Assembly (NCBI RefSeq): GCF_017304635.1
Contig: NZ_JAFKMA010000002.1
Span: 248,001 to 312,000 of the forward strand
Direction: 5' to 3'
DNA length: 64,000 nt
DNA from: Sphingomonas sp.
GTDB taxonomy: Bacteria > Pseudomonadota > Alphaproteobacteria > Sphingomonadales > Sphingomonadaceae
Below the pieces are notes generated by a model. That model was not told the origin of the DNA and did not search any database. It saw only the letters and a program-made list of their open reading frames with translations. Every line of letters begins with the position of its first letter. The first letter of the stretch is position 1. Below, piece after piece: positions 53,307 to 62,951 of the stretch. Both the position numbers and the translations under genes were made by a program.

Positions 53307-54557
53307 TCAGCCGGGGACGATGACCATGGCGATCGCAGCCGCCGCCATCACGCCAGTCGCCAGCCATCCGAAGAACTTGAGCGAGGGCGATGCGACGAAC
53401 TCGCCCATGATACTGCGCCTGGATACGACGAGCATCAGTCCAATGAGCACAGGCACCGCCGCCACACCGTTGATGACGGCGCTCCAGAACAATGCCTTCA
53501 TCGGATTGATCGGCGACCAGTCGATCGCAAGGCCGAGCAGCATGCCAAGCGTGATGACGAGGTAGAATGCCTTTGCGCGCCAGGGCTGATGTTCGAGGCT
53601 CGCCGTCCAGCCGCCAATTTCGCAGATGGCGTAGGCGGAGGAGCCGGCGAGGACTGGGACCGCAAGCAGGCCGGTGCCGATGATGCCCAGGCTGAAGATC
53701 GCGAATGCGAGATTGCCGGCCACTGGCTTGAGCGCCTGGGCCGCATCGGCGGCACTCTGGATGTCGGTCTTGCCGGCTGCATGCAGCGTCGTCGCGGCAC
53801 CGAGGATGATGGCCAGCGCGACGATGTTTGAGACGGCCATCCCGGCGAACGTGTCCCAGCGAATACGGCTCAGCGCGTCGGGCGCCTGTTCCTTCTTGCG
53901 CGTGAGCGGCTCTCGCTCCTTTACCTGCTCCAATTCCTCGACCTCCTGGGCTGCCTGCCAGAAGAAGAGGTAGGGGCTGATCGTCGTGCCGAAGACGGCG
54001 ACGATCGTGGTGACCGCACCGGCGCCCGCGATGGTGGGTACCACCAGCCCGTGCAGCGCGGTCGGCCAATCAACCTTCACGATGAACAAGAGCGCGATAT
54101 AGGCGAACAGGACCAGCGTCAGCCATTTCAGGAAGTTCACATAGCGGTGATAGGGGACGAACAGCTGCAACAGCAGCGAGACGACCGTAAACAGCACCGT
54201 GAAGGCGTGTGTCCAGCCGCCTACAACGAGCGCGGAAGCCTCGCCCATCGCGGCGAGATCGGCACCGATGTTGATCGTGTTCGCGATAAAGACCAGTCCA
54301 ATAAGAAACAAGACCAGCCATCGTGGCATGACTTTGTCGAGACTGCTTCCCAACCCCGCCCCGGTCACGCGTCCGACGCGGGCGCTCGCGAGTTGCACCG
54401 CCACCATCAGCGGATAGCACAAGGTCATGGTCCACATGAGGCCGGCGCCGAACTGTGCACCGGTCTGCGAATAGGTGGCGATACCGCTGGGATCGTCGTC
54501 GGCCGCGCCAGTGACGAGACCCGGACCGAGCCGCTTCATGCGATCGAGAAATTTCAA
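53307..54557 (-). CDS. NRAMP-related divalent metal transporter, atypical binding site
   Basis: A 416 aa polytopic protein with the LeuT-fold of NRAMP transporters (about 11 TM helices). In helix 1 the usual DPGN metal motif reads DDPSGIATYSQTG, and in helix 6 the usual MPH motif is replaced by FGTTISPYLFFWQ, so the Met and His ligands of Mn/Fe transporters are absent. Substrate could therefore be Mg or another ion, as for NRAMP-related magnesium transporters. A charged loop (KEREPLTRKKEQ) lies mid-protein. I choose the TTG at 54557, preceded by GGGAGTAGG; an ATG 18 bases downstream is possible. Confidence 0.82.
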   Translation of the reverse strand: MKFLDRMKRLGPGLVTGAADDDPSGIATYSQTGAQFGAGLMWTMTLCYPLMVAVQLASARVGRVTGAGLGSSLDKVMPRWLVLFLIGLVFIANTINIGADLAAMGEASALVVGGWTHAFTVLFTVVSLLLQLFVPYHRYVNFLKWLTLVLFAYIALLFIVKVDWPTALHGLVVPTIAGAGAVTTIVAVFGTTISPYLFFWQAAQEVEELEQVKEREPLTRKKEQAPDALSRIRWDTFAGMAVSNIVALAIILGAATTLHAAGKTDIQSAADAAQALKPVAGNLAFAIFSLGIIGTGLLAVPVLAGSSAYAICEIGGWTASLEHQPWRAKAFYLVITLGMLLGLAIDWSPINPMKALFWSAVINGVAAVPVLIGLMLVVSRRSIMGEFVASPSLKFFGWLATGVMAAAAIAMVIVPG

Positions 54558-54615
54558 GATCCTACTCCCAAATCCGCCACGTCGTCGCGCGCCCTTTGTC
54601 CCACGATGACCTCGA

Positions 54616-54640
54616 AACGCCTGTAAAATGGCGAAGGTCC
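54616..54640 (-). promoter_or_regulatory. EcfG-like promoter for the NRAMP-like operon
   Basis: On the minus strand GGACC (54640-54636), 16 bases, CGTT (54619-54616). This differs from the alphaproteobacterial general-stress consensus GGAAC-N16-CGTT at one position. It lies 59 bases before the start codon. Confidence 0.45.
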
Positions 54641-54870
54641 AGCCTGAAGGCATTAACGCGGATCATCCCACTGAATTCGAATGTCGCTACAGAGGGCTCG
54701 GGACTCAGGCGAGGCCCGCAGTGACCGCGCAAGAGCAATCATGATGCTGAGAGATGACGTCGCGAACACCGCGCTAGGAGGCGCGTGAACCGCAAACTAA
54801 CTTTGACCGAAAGAGATGGCTGCCGGAAATGACCGTTACCAGAAGCGGTTGCGAGTTGGAGGAGAGTGCG

Positions 54871-56175
54871 ATGGCCGAAAAGCCGCGGTCGACTTCGTTG
54901 CCTGATGTTGCCGCCACCCAATCTTGCGCGCGCAGGCTATTGAGGTTTAGGCTGCATATGCTGGCTGGGGCTGCCGCGATTGCTGCAATAACCATTGCCA
55001 CACCTGCGGCCGCCGACGATCCGCCTCCCGTGCTTTCGGTTTTGGTCCGCAATATTCTCGATGGATGGGCGGTCCTCGACGGCGATCGACGCCAGCCCGT
55101 CGTCTTGGATCGACTACAGGTTTCAGGCACGGTGGCCTTTGACCGCCTCGGCATAGAAGGCCTCAGTCTGCACGGTCAGATCTTCCGCATAGCGGGTTCG
55201 AGCCTCAGTGAGCGCATCGGCGACGTGCAAACGGCGGATGCGATCGACGCCGTGCCAACGATGCGGCTGTTCGAGGCTTGGGCCGAAAAGCGTTGGGGCA
55301 GCGCCGACCGCAGCATCGCGCTGCGTGTCGGGCTGATGGACCTGAATGCGGATTTTGATTCGATCTCGGCTGCCGGTTCCTTCATCAACTCTTCCCATGG
55401 AGTGGGAGCCGACCTAGCGCGTAGCGGCCTCAACGGTCCTTCCATCTACCCCGTTTCGGCATTCGGCGCACGCCTCGACGTCGCGCCATGGAAGCGGTTT
55501 GCCATTCGCTACGCGTTGCTGGACGGGGTCGCCGGCGATCCTGCACGTCCTCGCGCGTTCGTCATCGCGCGGCTCGCGCCACGTGACGGCAGCCTCTCCA
55601 TCGCGCAGATGGACTGGCGACCAAACGAGAAGGTGCACTTCGCGGCCGGCGCCTGGCGATACAGCCGTTCGACCGTCACGCTCGACGGAGCCGAGCGGGG
55701 ATATCGGCAGGGGGTGTATGCCGAAGCCGAAGGTTCGTTGACAAAGAAGATCAGCGTCTGGGGGCGGATCGGCGTGGACGATGGCAGGGTCGAGGTCGTC
55801 AGCGGCTATGTCGGAGCCGGCCTCCTGTTGAAGGGGGCGTGGGCCGGTCGCCCGGATGACAGCGTCGGTATTGCGGTCGCTCGCGCTTACAACAGTCCTC
55901 AGGCTCGTCGGCCGAGTGACCTGGCTCCTGCGGAGACCAGCGTCGAACTCACCTACCAGTTCAAGCTGTCGCCCGTGCTGTCGGCACAGCCCGACTTTCA
56001 ATACATCTTCGATCCCTCGCTCGACCATCGCGCCAGGAACGCCGCCGTGCTGGGGCTGCGGCTGATCGCATCCTTCGGTTTTCCCAAGCCCTCGCCACCG
56101 ACCGATCCGGGCGACCCGACCGTCAAACCTCCCGATCCAGTACCTCCTGACGACTCGGCTACCCCCTCAGGCTGA
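54871..56175 (+). CDS. OprB-family carbohydrate porin
   Basis: A 434 aa outer-membrane protein. An internal signal region (LAGAAAIAAITIATPAAADD) at about 30-50 is preceded by a long polar leader. The OprB signature ALRVGLMDLNADFDSISAAGSFINSSHG and GPSIYPVSAFGARLDVAPW is clear, with alternating beta strands throughout. A Pro/Asp-rich tail (SPPTDPGDPTVKPPDPVPPDD) after the last strand is odd for a porin. The ATG at 54871 follows GGAGGAGAG. An upstream ATG at 54829 lacks such a site. Confidence 0.85.
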   Translation: MAEKPRSTSLPDVAATQSCARRLLRFRLHMLAGAAAIAAITIATPAAADDPPPVLSVLVRNILDGWAVLDGDRRQPVVLDRLQVSGTVAFDRLGIEGLSLHGQIFRIAGSSLSERIGDVQTADAIDAVPTMRLFEAWAEKRWGSADRSIALRVGLMDLNADFDSISAAGSFINSSHGVGADLARSGLNGPSIYPVSAFGARLDVAPWKRFAIRYALLDGVAGDPARPRAFVIARLAPRDGSLSIAQMDWRPNEKVHFAAGAWRYSRSTVTLDGAERGYRQGVYAEAEGSLTKKISVWGRIGVDDGRVEVVSGYVGAGLLLKGAWAGRPDDSVGIAVARAYNSPQARRPSDLAPAETSVELTYQFKLSPVLSAQPDFQYIFDPSLDHRARNAAVLGLRLIASFGFPKPSPPTDPGDPTVKPPDPVPPDDSATPSG

Positions 56176-56292
56176 CACTCGATCACCGCGACTTAAGTCG
56201 AGCCATCGCGCGGAAGCGAAATCTGGCGTGCTGAAAACTGGGGCGCACTCCGTCATGGGTGTCGCAAGCGGGACAAAATGTGAGAACGCGAT

Positions 56293-56514
56293 TTGAGCAC
56301 CGAAACCGAGCAACTTGCGATAGAGATAGCCAGGGTAACGCGAATCTGCGCGGAACTGGGAGAAACGCCCGAGGCGTCGCTGATCAGGCAGGTGTTGCGC
56401 CATCTTGAATTGACGCTCTGGGAGCTCTCGGACCGGGACATCCTCCCGACCGATGGTAGAGACTGGTGGCGCGACTGGCAGGACCGAAGGACGGGACGAT
56501 CGGATCAGGAGTAG
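56293..56514 (+). CDS. small helical protein of unknown function
   Basis: A 73 aa protein from a TTG. EQLAIEIARVTRICAELGETPEASLIRQVLRHLELTLWELSDRDI suggests two or three amphipathic helices; the tail is Trp/Arg/Asp-rich (DWWRDWQDRRTGR). No family recognised. The start codon and coding status are uncertain. Confidence 0.45.
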   Translation: MSTETEQLAIEIARVTRICAELGETPEASLIRQVLRHLELTLWELSDRDILPTDGRDWWRDWQDRRTGRSDQE

Positions 56515-56549
56515 TTGGCGGCCCGAACATGGGTCTACGGCTGGTGGCG

Positions 56550-56894
56550 TTACATCAGACTACGGAACGCTGCTCCGACCGCGTGCGCCTGAACTGGCTT
56601 GGCGAGGACGAGGGCCGGCGGGTTACAGGGTTCGCAGTCCTGTGGCGTTCCGCTGATGAATATCACCGGGATCGACCCCAACTGATCATGAATTGATGCG
56701 ACCGCCGCGGGTCCCGTCCCCTCCAATAGTCTGACGTCAGATGTGATCAGCTGTGGCGTATGCGCGAGCGCGGCTGCGACCGCTTCCGCTTCCGTGACGG
56801 CAAAGTCGAACGATGTTGCGCCTTCGTCCTCCAGCATGACCTGGATGTTCATGGCAATGAGTGGTTCGTCTTCGATGATCAGCACATGGCACAT
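56550..56894 (-). CDS. short response regulator
   Basis: A 114 aa receiver: LIIEDEPLIAMN, phospho-Asp in LITSDVRLLEG, switch Ser in FISGTP, and Lys in LAKPVQ. It lies 47 bases downstream of the hybrid kinase on the same strand, so it is likely to be part of its operon and to serve as its next phosphate acceptor. Confidence 0.9.
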   Translation of the reverse strand: MCHVLIIEDEPLIAMNIQVMLEDEGATSFDFAVTEAEAVAAALAHTPQLITSDVRLLEGTGPAAVASIHDQLGSIPVIFISGTPQDCEPCNPPALVLAKPVQAHAVGAAFRSLM

Positions 56895-56941
56895 GAGGTG
56901 ACTCCGTCCGATCTCAACAATCGAGGAGTCTTAACGGTCCG

Positions 56942-59509
56942 TCAGCTATCGAGAACTTTTCTTACCATCAGGGCAAGCTGATCAAGACCGAACGGCTTGG
57001 GCAGGAAATTGGTGCCGGGATCGATGACGCCGTTATGGACGACGGCGTTGCGGGTGTAGCCGGTCATGTAGACGATCCTCGCCTGAGGCAGCAGCGGCGA
57101 GACGCGGTCCGCCAGCTGGCGGCCGGTCATCTCCGGCATGACGATGTCGGTAAGCAGCAGGTCAAACGCCTGGCCAGCTTCGATCATCGCCAGGGCCTCA
57201 ACCCCGCTCGCCGCATGGACGACTGTATAGCCCAGTTCGCGCAGGGCCTCGACGGTGAACTCGCGCATCCGGGGCTCGTCCTCGACCACCATGACGACTT
57301 CACCGGGATTTCCTCCCTTGACCGTCTGCGAGCGTTCCCGACGCTCGGGCAGTTCGGCAGCGCCGTAGAAGCGCGGGAGGTAGATCTTGAACGTCGTGCC
57401 GTGCCCGACTTCCGAATAAACCTTCAGATTGCCACCGGACTGGCGAATGAAGCCGAAGGCCTGGCTCAGCCCGAGGCCCGTCCCCTTGCCGACGGCCTTG
57501 GTGGTGAAGAAGGGGTCGAATGCCTTGGCCATCGTGTCCGACGACATGCCGGTTCCGGTATCCGTCACGCAGATCAGGACATATTGGCCCGGCTCAATGT
57601 CGTATTGCTGCGCATAATTGGCGTCGATGTGTGCGTTCGCCGTTTCGATGGTGAGCTTGCCGCCGTCGGCGATCGCGTCGCGGGCGTTCACGGCGAGGTT
57701 CACCAGCACGTTCTCCAGCTGGTTGTGGTCGGCGAACGTCTTCCACAGGCCCGCCCCGAGCACGATCTCGAGTTGGACGGCCTCCCCGATCGTCCGGGTG
57801 AGGAGGTCGGACAGGCCTTTCACCAGGCGGTTGGCATCCACCGGCTCCGGCGCGAGCGGGGCCTGGCGGGCAAAGGCCAGCAGCCGTTGGGTCAGCGAGG
57901 CGGCGCGGGTCGCGCCTTCCATCGCCGCGTCGACGTATTTGCCGACATCGGTGTCTCCTTGAGAAAGGCGACGCTGGAGCAGGTTGAGACCGCCGATCAC
58001 CACGGCCAGCATGTTGTTGAAGTCGTGCGCTATGCCGCCGGTCAGCTGTCCGACGGCTTCCATCTTCTGGAGTTGGCGGAGTTGGTGCTCGGCGGCGGCG
58101 CGACGGTCGGCCTGCTCCCGCAGCTCTGTTGCGACCTGGCCGAGCGTTTCGTCCTGCTGGTTGATCCGCCCCTCCATCCGGATGAGCGCTTCCGCGCGCT
58201 CGACGGCCAGCCAGGTGACTTCGGCCACCTCGCGTGCCAGCGCAGCCTGGTTCGCGGTCCACGCGCGGACCGCGGCGTGATGGATGAACAGGCCTCCCTG
58301 CCATTTTCCACTCTCGAAAATCGAGAGACAGATGCCGGAAAGAACGCCCTGTTCGGCGAACTCCGTCAACCCGCCCATCGCATCGCTGCGGCTGTCGCTG
58401 AAGAGGAGCGTTTCGCCCGACCGTCGCTGGTGTTCGACCCTCGCGCCGAACTGATCGGTGGGATGTGTCCCGACCAGCGCCGGCATGGTGCCGTCCGTCC
58501 AACCGGGCCGGTATCGCACATACCCTTCGCCCGCGAGACGATAGAAGCCGACCCGGTTGGCGCCGAGGCGCTGGCCGAGAGCCTCCGCTGCCAGCCGCAA
58601 CACCGCGTCGGGATCGCTGAGCCTGCGCGTATCGACCATCAGGCGTGTGATGAAGTCGCGCTCGTCCGCAAAGGACCGCGCCTGTCGTTCGCTCTCCGCC
58701 AGCAATTCCGTCGCGGCGCGTTCCTCGGTGACGTCGCGCGCGGTTCCGATGAAGCGCAGCATGTGGCCGTCGTCATCGCACTGCACCTCGCCGCGCCGCG
58801 ATATCCACCGGAGCTCTCCGGTGTCCGCCCGATTGATGCGATAAACGACGTCGCCGAGCGCACGACCGGCCGCACGAGACTCCGTCGTGGAAACGAGGTG
58901 CTGATCCTCCGCAACGATCAGCGCCTCGACCTGCCTCGCCGGCGCTGTCTCCTGCCCGGTGAGGCCGAAGATCTGCATGAACGTGGGTGAACCACGCAGC
59001 ATGCCGTCGCGGTCGACAGAGAAGACGCCGACGCCCCCAACTTCCTGCGCGAGGCGAAGATTACTCTCGGCCTCGTGAAGCGCCGCCCGCCCGAGATGCT
59101 CATTGGTGCGATCCCGCACGATCTTAAGGAAGCCTTGATGCTCTCCGTCCGGCCCACGAAGCGGCATCATTTCGCCCGACGCCCAGAACCGGCTGCCATC
59201 CTTGCGCAGGTGCCAGCGCTCGTCACTGGCCCGGCCTTCTGCAAGAGCGAGCCGCATTTCGGTGCGGATGCGGTCTTGCGTCCGGTCTTCCGGCGTGAAG
59301 AAACGTTCGGCGGTGTCGCCGCACATCTCGTCGGCGGTCCAGCCGAAGCAGGTCTCCGCGCCGGCGTTCCAGTCGGTCACAATACCTTGTGGCGTGGTGG
59401 CAATGATGGCGAAGTCGACGCTGCTGGCCAGAATGGCGCGCTTGTGCCGCAGTTCCAATTCCAGCGAACGATTTCGCTGAATGAGGTTGTCTGTTTCGTC
59501 CGGTGGCAC
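56942..59509 (-). CDS. hybrid sensor histidine kinase (PAS-PAS-GAF-HisKA-HATPase-REC)
   Basis: An 855 aa soluble hybrid kinase. PAS (about 20-145, [11 protein letters not shown]), PAS (about 150-275), GAF (about 285-445) and a coiled coil (about 445-485) are followed by HisKA with [18 protein letters not shown], an HATPase with [21 protein letters not shown] and [14 protein letters not shown], and a C-terminal receiver (about 735-850) with VVEDEPR and phospho-Asp [13 protein letters not shown]. No TM segments. It is the type often annotated as a blue-light or redox sensor, but no LOV cysteine motif (NCRFLQ) is present. Confidence 0.93.
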   Translation of the reverse strand: MPPDETDNLIQRNRSLELELRHKRAILASSVDFAIIATTPQGIVTDWNAGAETCFGWTADEMCGDTAERFFTPEDRTQDRIRTEMRLALAEGRASDERWHLRKDGSRFWASGEMMPLRGPDGEHQGFLKIVRDRTNEHLGRAALHEAESNLRLAQEVGGVGVFSVDRDGMLRGSPTFMQIFGLTGQETAPARQVEALIVAEDQHLVSTTESRAAGRALGDVVYRINRADTGELRWISRRGEVQCDDDGHMLRFIGTARDVTEERAATELLAESERQARSFADERDFITRLMVDTRRLSDPDAVLRLAAEALGQRLGANRVGFYRLAGEGYVRYRPGWTDGTMPALVGTHPTDQFGARVEHQRRSGETLLFSDSRSDAMGGLTEFAEQGVLSGICLSIFESGKWQGGLFIHHAAVRAWTANQAALAREVAEVTWLAVERAEALIRMEGRINQQDETLGQVATELREQADRRAAAEHQLRQLQKMEAVGQLTGGIAHDFNNMLAVVIGGLNLLQRRLSQGDTDVGKYVDAAMEGATRAASLTQRLLAFARQAPLAPEPVDANRLVKGLSDLLTRTIGEAVQLEIVLGAGLWKTFADHNQLENVLVNLAVNARDAIADGGKLTIETANAHIDANYAQQYDIEPGQYVLICVTDTGTGMSSDTMAKAFDPFFTTKAVGKGTGLGLSQAFGFIRQSGGNLKVYSEVGHGTTFKIYLPRFYGAAELPERRERSQTVKGGNPGEVVMVVEDEPRMREFTVEALRELGYTVVHAASGVEALAMIEAGQAFDLLLTDIVMPEMTGRQLADRVSPLLPQARIVYMTGYTRNAVVHNGVIDPGTNFLPKPFGLDQLALMVRKVLDS

Positions 59510-59609
59510 TCGCCAGTCTATGACTCATAATCGTTTGGAGGGCCAGCATCGGGCGCGGTTTCTCAGTGGGATTGCCTGACTGATTGCATGGACTAGCTCC
59601 ACGATGACG

Positions 59610-59634
59610 GGAACACGGCCGGCGGTCCGTTGTT
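59610..59634 (+). promoter_or_regulatory. EcfG-like promoter of the YihY-HAD gene
   Basis: GGAAC (59610-59614), 16 bases, TGTT (59631-59634). It matches the general-stress sigma consensus with one change in the -10 element. It lies 31 bases upstream of the start codon. Confidence 0.45.
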
Positions 59635-59664
59635 CGGCATAGTGAACGCTGCGCGAGAACTGCT

Positions 59665-61539
59665 ATGACGACGGTGCCGGTCAACGCCAGTGGTCCCAGT
59701 CCGTGGTCGATGTCTTGGTCGGCGTGGAAAGACGTCATCGTGCGAAGCTGGAACGAGGCGAGCGACGACAATATTGGGCTCGTCGCAGCCGGCGTCGCTT
59801 TTTATGGCTTTCTTGCCCTCGTTCCCCTCCTCGGCGCCATCGTCCTGAGTTACGGTTTGCTCGCCGAGCCTTCGACCGTGGTTCACGATATGCAGGCGCT
59901 CACCGCGGTCATGCCGGCGGAAGCTGCCAAGCTCATCGGCGAGCAGCTCATGAACCTGGTGCAGACTTCAAGTACCAAGAAAGGCCTCGGCCTTCTCCTC
60001 GCTCTCGGCATCGCATTGTTTGGCGCGCGAAACGGCGCCGGCGCGATCGTGACGGCGCTGAACATCGCCTACGAGGAAAAGGAAAAGCGGGGTTTTCTGG
60101 CCCTCAATCTCTTGGCGCTTGCGATCACCGGCGCGGCGGTCGGCGTTGCGCTGATCGCCATGATTGCCATCGCGGCCCTGGGACACCTCGAAGAACTATT
60201 GCCGAAGCTTTCCGATGCGGTCGCCGTACTGGGCAAAGTCGGATCCTACATCTTGCTGGCCGGCGCTGCCGCTGCGGTGGCGGCGACACTCTATCGCTAT
60301 GGCCCATCGCGCGCGAAGGTCCGGTGGGTCTGGATAACGCCGGGCTCGCTATTCACCGCAGTCCTCTGGCTCCTCCTGAGCCTCGGTTTTGGCGCTTATG
60401 CGGCCAACTTCGGCAAGTTCGAAGCGACCTACGGTTCGCTCGCGACGGTCGTCGTTCTCCTCACCTGGATATACTTTTCGGTCTACATTCTGCTGTTCGG
60501 CGCCGAGCTGAATTCGGAGTTTGAAAAAGTCGGACAGGTAGGAGAGGCTGGCGTCGAGGCCGCACCGATCGACCACGACGCAGTGGCGACCAATCCGGTA
60601 GTACAGGACGGCGATGATCCGCCGCCAGGCCCCGATGCTTTGACCTCGCCAAGCGGGTCAGCGGTGTGGGGAACGGAAGTGGCATTGCGCTATGCGTCGC
60701 TTCGCACAGCGGGACACGCGGGCCGGCTCGCGGGCTTCGGAAAGATCGGCGTTGTATCGTCCGGTTTGGCGGCCTTTGGATTGGCTCGGATCCGTCACGG
60801 CAGCCGTCCGGTTCAGGGCTTCACCCTCCTTGCCGGCGCTGGCGCGCTTGCCTGGCTTCGGCGGGACAGGTCAAATCCGACCGGTCGAGTGAAGGCGCTG
60901 CTCGTCGATCTCGACGGCACGCTCGTCGATAGCAATGATTCTCATGTCGAGGCTTGGTTCGAAGCGTTTCGGGCTTACGATCATAACGTCACACGACCGG
61001 CGATCCGCCAGCAAATCGGCAAAGGCGGCGATTTGCTCGTCCCGACGCTGTTGCCACATTCCTCCAACTCGCAGCAAAAGCAGGTGACGGATGCGCACGG
61101 CGAAATCTTCAAATCCAAATATCTACATCGGGTGCGACCTTTTCCCGGCGCAACCGCGCTGCTCGAAAGGGCCTATCAGTGTCACCAGCGGGTGGTGCTT
61201 GCCTCATCCGCTTCGCAGGCGGAGGTCGACCATTACGTCGAACTTTTGAACGCAAGCTCGTTCATCTACGCAACCACGAGTATCGATGATGTTCCCCTTT
61301 CGAAACCGGCACCCGATATTTTTCAGTCAGCAATCGACAAAGCTGGCGTCGGAGCGAGCGAGGCCGTTGTCATCGGCGATACCCCCTATGACATCGAAGC
61401 CGCCCATCGTCTCGGCGTTGAAACAATCGCACTGCGGTCCGGCGGATTTAGCGACGATCAGCTCGCGGGAGCAGTGCTATATGACGATGCCGCAGCGTTG
61501 CTCGACGCTTTCGACGACTCTCCGCTTGGAAGAGGTTGA
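59665..61539 (+). CDS. fusion of a YihY/BrkB membrane protein with a HAD-family phosphatase
   Basis: A 624 aa fusion. Residues 20-290 form a YihY/BrkB six-helix membrane domain (ASDDNIGLVAAGVAFYGFLALVPLL, ALGIALFGARNGAGAIVTALNIAYEE, TYGSLATVVVLLTWIYFSVYILLFGAELNSEF). A Pro-rich linker (about 305-345) and two short hydrophobic stretches (about 360-405) precede a HAD domain (about 410-615) with motif I LLVDLDGTLVDSND, motif II LASSAS, motif III KPAPDIFQ and motif IV VIGDTPYDIEAA, so it should be an active beta-phosphoglucomutase/phosphatase-like enzyme. The open frame is uninterrupted. BrkB proteins are often misnamed RNase BN; their role is unknown. Confidence 0.88.
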   Translation: MTTVPVNASGPSPWSMSWSAWKDVIVRSWNEASDDNIGLVAAGVAFYGFLALVPLLGAIVLSYGLLAEPSTVVHDMQALTAVMPAEAAKLIGEQLMNLVQTSSTKKGLGLLLALGIALFGARNGAGAIVTALNIAYEEKEKRGFLALNLLALAITGAAVGVALIAMIAIAALGHLEELLPKLSDAVAVLGKVGSYILLAGAAAAVAATLYRYGPSRAKVRWVWITPGSLFTAVLWLLLSLGFGAYAANFGKFEATYGSLATVVVLLTWIYFSVYILLFGAELNSEFEKVGQVGEAGVEAAPIDHDAVATNPVVQDGDDPPPGPDALTSPSGSAVWGTEVALRYASLRTAGHAGRLAGFGKIGVVSSGLAAFGLARIRHGSRPVQGFTLLAGAGALAWLRRDRSNPTGRVKALLVDLDGTLVDSNDSHVEAWFEAFRAYDHNVTRPAIRQQIGKGGDLLVPTLLPHSSNSQQKQVTDAHGEIFKSKYLHRVRPFPGATALLERAYQCHQRVVLASSASQAEVDHYVELLNASSFIYATTSIDDVPLSKPAPDIFQSAIDKAGVGASEAVVIGDTPYDIEAAHRLGVETIALRSGGFSDDQLAGAVLYDDAAALLDAFDDSPLGRG

Positions 61540-61563
61540 GTAGCGTAAGATGATCAGCGGCAG

Positions 61564-62076
61564 TTAGCGAAAGCGCGCGAGAATTTGGTCGAGCGGGTTC
61601 GTTCCCGACTGAGCGCCAAGCAACCCTCCCAAGCCGCCTAAACCGCCTTCGCCTCCGCCAAGAATAGAGCCCAGCATCCCGCCCAGTCCGCCGCTCGACC
61701 CGTCGCCAGCGTTCCCGGCAAAATGCTTGGCGACCATGGCGGCCACGATCGGCAGCATAGCTTTTAGGATTGTACTCGACACGCCGCTTTGCCCTGCCGC
61801 GCTGTCCGCCACTTGCCGACTCACATCCTTGCTGCCGAAAATATGGCCGAGGATATCGTTGCCGATCGATGGTTCGGGCTCGTCGACCCCGGCGACGGTC
61901 GTTTCGAGACCCCCAAGGGCGCCCGTTTCGGCTTTCTTCCGGAAGCCGCCCAGAACGGCGGGCAGCAACGATGTCAAAGCGGCATTCGTCTGGTCGGCGT
62001 TTAGCCCAAATCTAGCGCCTAGGCTGCCGAGATCGGTGCCGTTGGACGCCAATATCTGATCCAGTCCCTGCATCAC
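61564..62076 (-). CDS. DUF937 family protein
   Basis: A 170 aa protein. ARFGLNADQTNAALTSLLPAVLGGFRKK is the DUF937 repeat, followed by VSSTILKAMLPIVAAMVAKHFAG and a Gly-rich C-terminal tail (GGLGGMLGSILGGGEGG) ending PLDQILARFR. Function is unknown; members are cytoplasmic or surface-associated in stress clusters. Converges on the YihY-HAD gene. Confidence 0.85.
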   Translation of the reverse strand: MMQGLDQILASNGTDLGSLGARFGLNADQTNAALTSLLPAVLGGFRKKAETGALGGLETTVAGVDEPEPSIGNDILGHIFGSKDVSRQVADSAAGQSGVSSTILKAMLPIVAAMVAKHFAGNAGDGSSGGLGGMLGSILGGGEGGLGGLGGLLGAQSGTNPLDQILARFR

Positions 62077-62094
62077 GTTATTCCTTGTTGTAGC

Positions 62095-62310
62095 TTATAA
62101 TGGGAGGCGTTCAGCGAGAACCGCAATGCCATCCCCGGTGAGACAGGTTAAGGCGGCGCCATCAATAATTAACGGCCCTTCCGGGGTCAGAATTGCTTGG
62201 GCTCGATGCCGGGGAGCGAGTGCATTCCATGCTCGCACGGTGCTGGCGAGGCTCGTCACCTCTGCCAGCTCGGTATCGCCACGCGATACGTTCTCCAGTG
62301 CGGCGCTCAT
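62095..62310 (-). CDS. small protein of unknown function
   Basis: A 71 aa protein (MSAALENVSRGDTELAEVTSL, then APRHRAQAILTPEGPLIIDGAALTCLTGDGIAVLAERLPL), with a mixed alpha/beta appearance. No family recognised. It lies 18 bases before the DUF937 start on the same strand and could share its transcript. Confidence 0.5.
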   Translation of the reverse strand: MSAALENVSRGDTELAEVTSLASTVRAWNALAPRHRAQAILTPEGPLIIDGAALTCLTGDGIAVLAERLPL

Positions 62311-62393
62311 TCACCAATCGATGGCGGGCGACAATGTGTCGTCGCCCCAAGTCGCCTCGGTCATCGGAAGGTCGCCCGTGTCGAGATCACACA

Positions 62394-62807
62394 TCAATTT
62401 CGCAGGCTATCAGGAACCACGCCGCCGTTCTCGGCGAGTTTGTCCATGACCGCCTTGTGGAGAGCGATATTCTCTTCAGCAGAACCGTCCTCGCCAGTAT
62501 GAACATTGAGTTCGTTCGCCAGCTCCTTGCGAGCAGCAAGACTGGAATCGAGGTCGAGAAGCTTGAGCAGGTCGACGATCGACGACTGATAGTTTCCGCC
62601 GCCACCCTTCATCGAAGCCATTTCGGACAAGACCGCGCCGACATCGACATTGCTGGGCGCGGCCGGCTCGGGAGTCGCCGCGGGAGTCGGCGTCGGCGCT
62701 GGGGCAGCTCCGCCCGCTTGGGGCGCTGCCGCGGTATTATCGGACGTGGTCGTCGCGGCCGCGCTGTGATGAAAGATTTTGTCCATGATGCTGCCGAAGA
62801 TGCCCAT
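62394..62807 (-). CDS. DUF3597 family protein
   Basis: A 137 aa protein. MGIFGSIMDKIFHH, a long Ala/Pro/Thr linker (about 18-50), and the DUF3597 domain with VDVGAVLSEMASMKGGGGNYQSSIVDLLKLLDLDSSLAARKELANEL and IALHKAVMDKLAENGG. The C-terminal domain resembles LysM-protein partners; the role is unknown. It is divergent from the DUF4142 gene with stress-type promoters between them. Confidence 0.88.
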   Translation of the reverse strand: MGIFGSIMDKIFHHSAAATTTSDNTAAAPQAGGAAPAPTPTPAATPEPAAPSNVDVGAVLSEMASMKGGGGNYQSSIVDLLKLLDLDSSLAARKELANELNVHTGEDGSAEENIALHKAVMDKLAENGGVVPDSLRN

Positions 62808-62845
62808 CCTATTCTCTCCTGATTAGACGTGTTTATTGCGGCTTA

Positions 62846-62903
62846 AACGGCGATGGCGCCCGAAGGGTCCGCGCAAGGGAACACTCTCGATCGTGTGCGG
62901 GTT
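62846..62903. promoter_or_regulatory. divergent EcfG-like promoters for DUF3597 and DUF4142 genes
   Basis: Minus strand: GGACC (62870-62866), 16 bases, CGTT (62849-62846), 39 bases before the DUF3597 start. Plus strand: GGAAC (62878-62882), 17 bases, GGTT (62900-62903), about 48 bases before the DUF4142 start. Each differs from GGAAC-N16-CGTT by one base. Confidence 0.45.
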
Positions 62904-62951
62904 CTCGCAAGAGGAGCGCCACGCCGGCGCAAACTAACAGGGAGACAGGAA

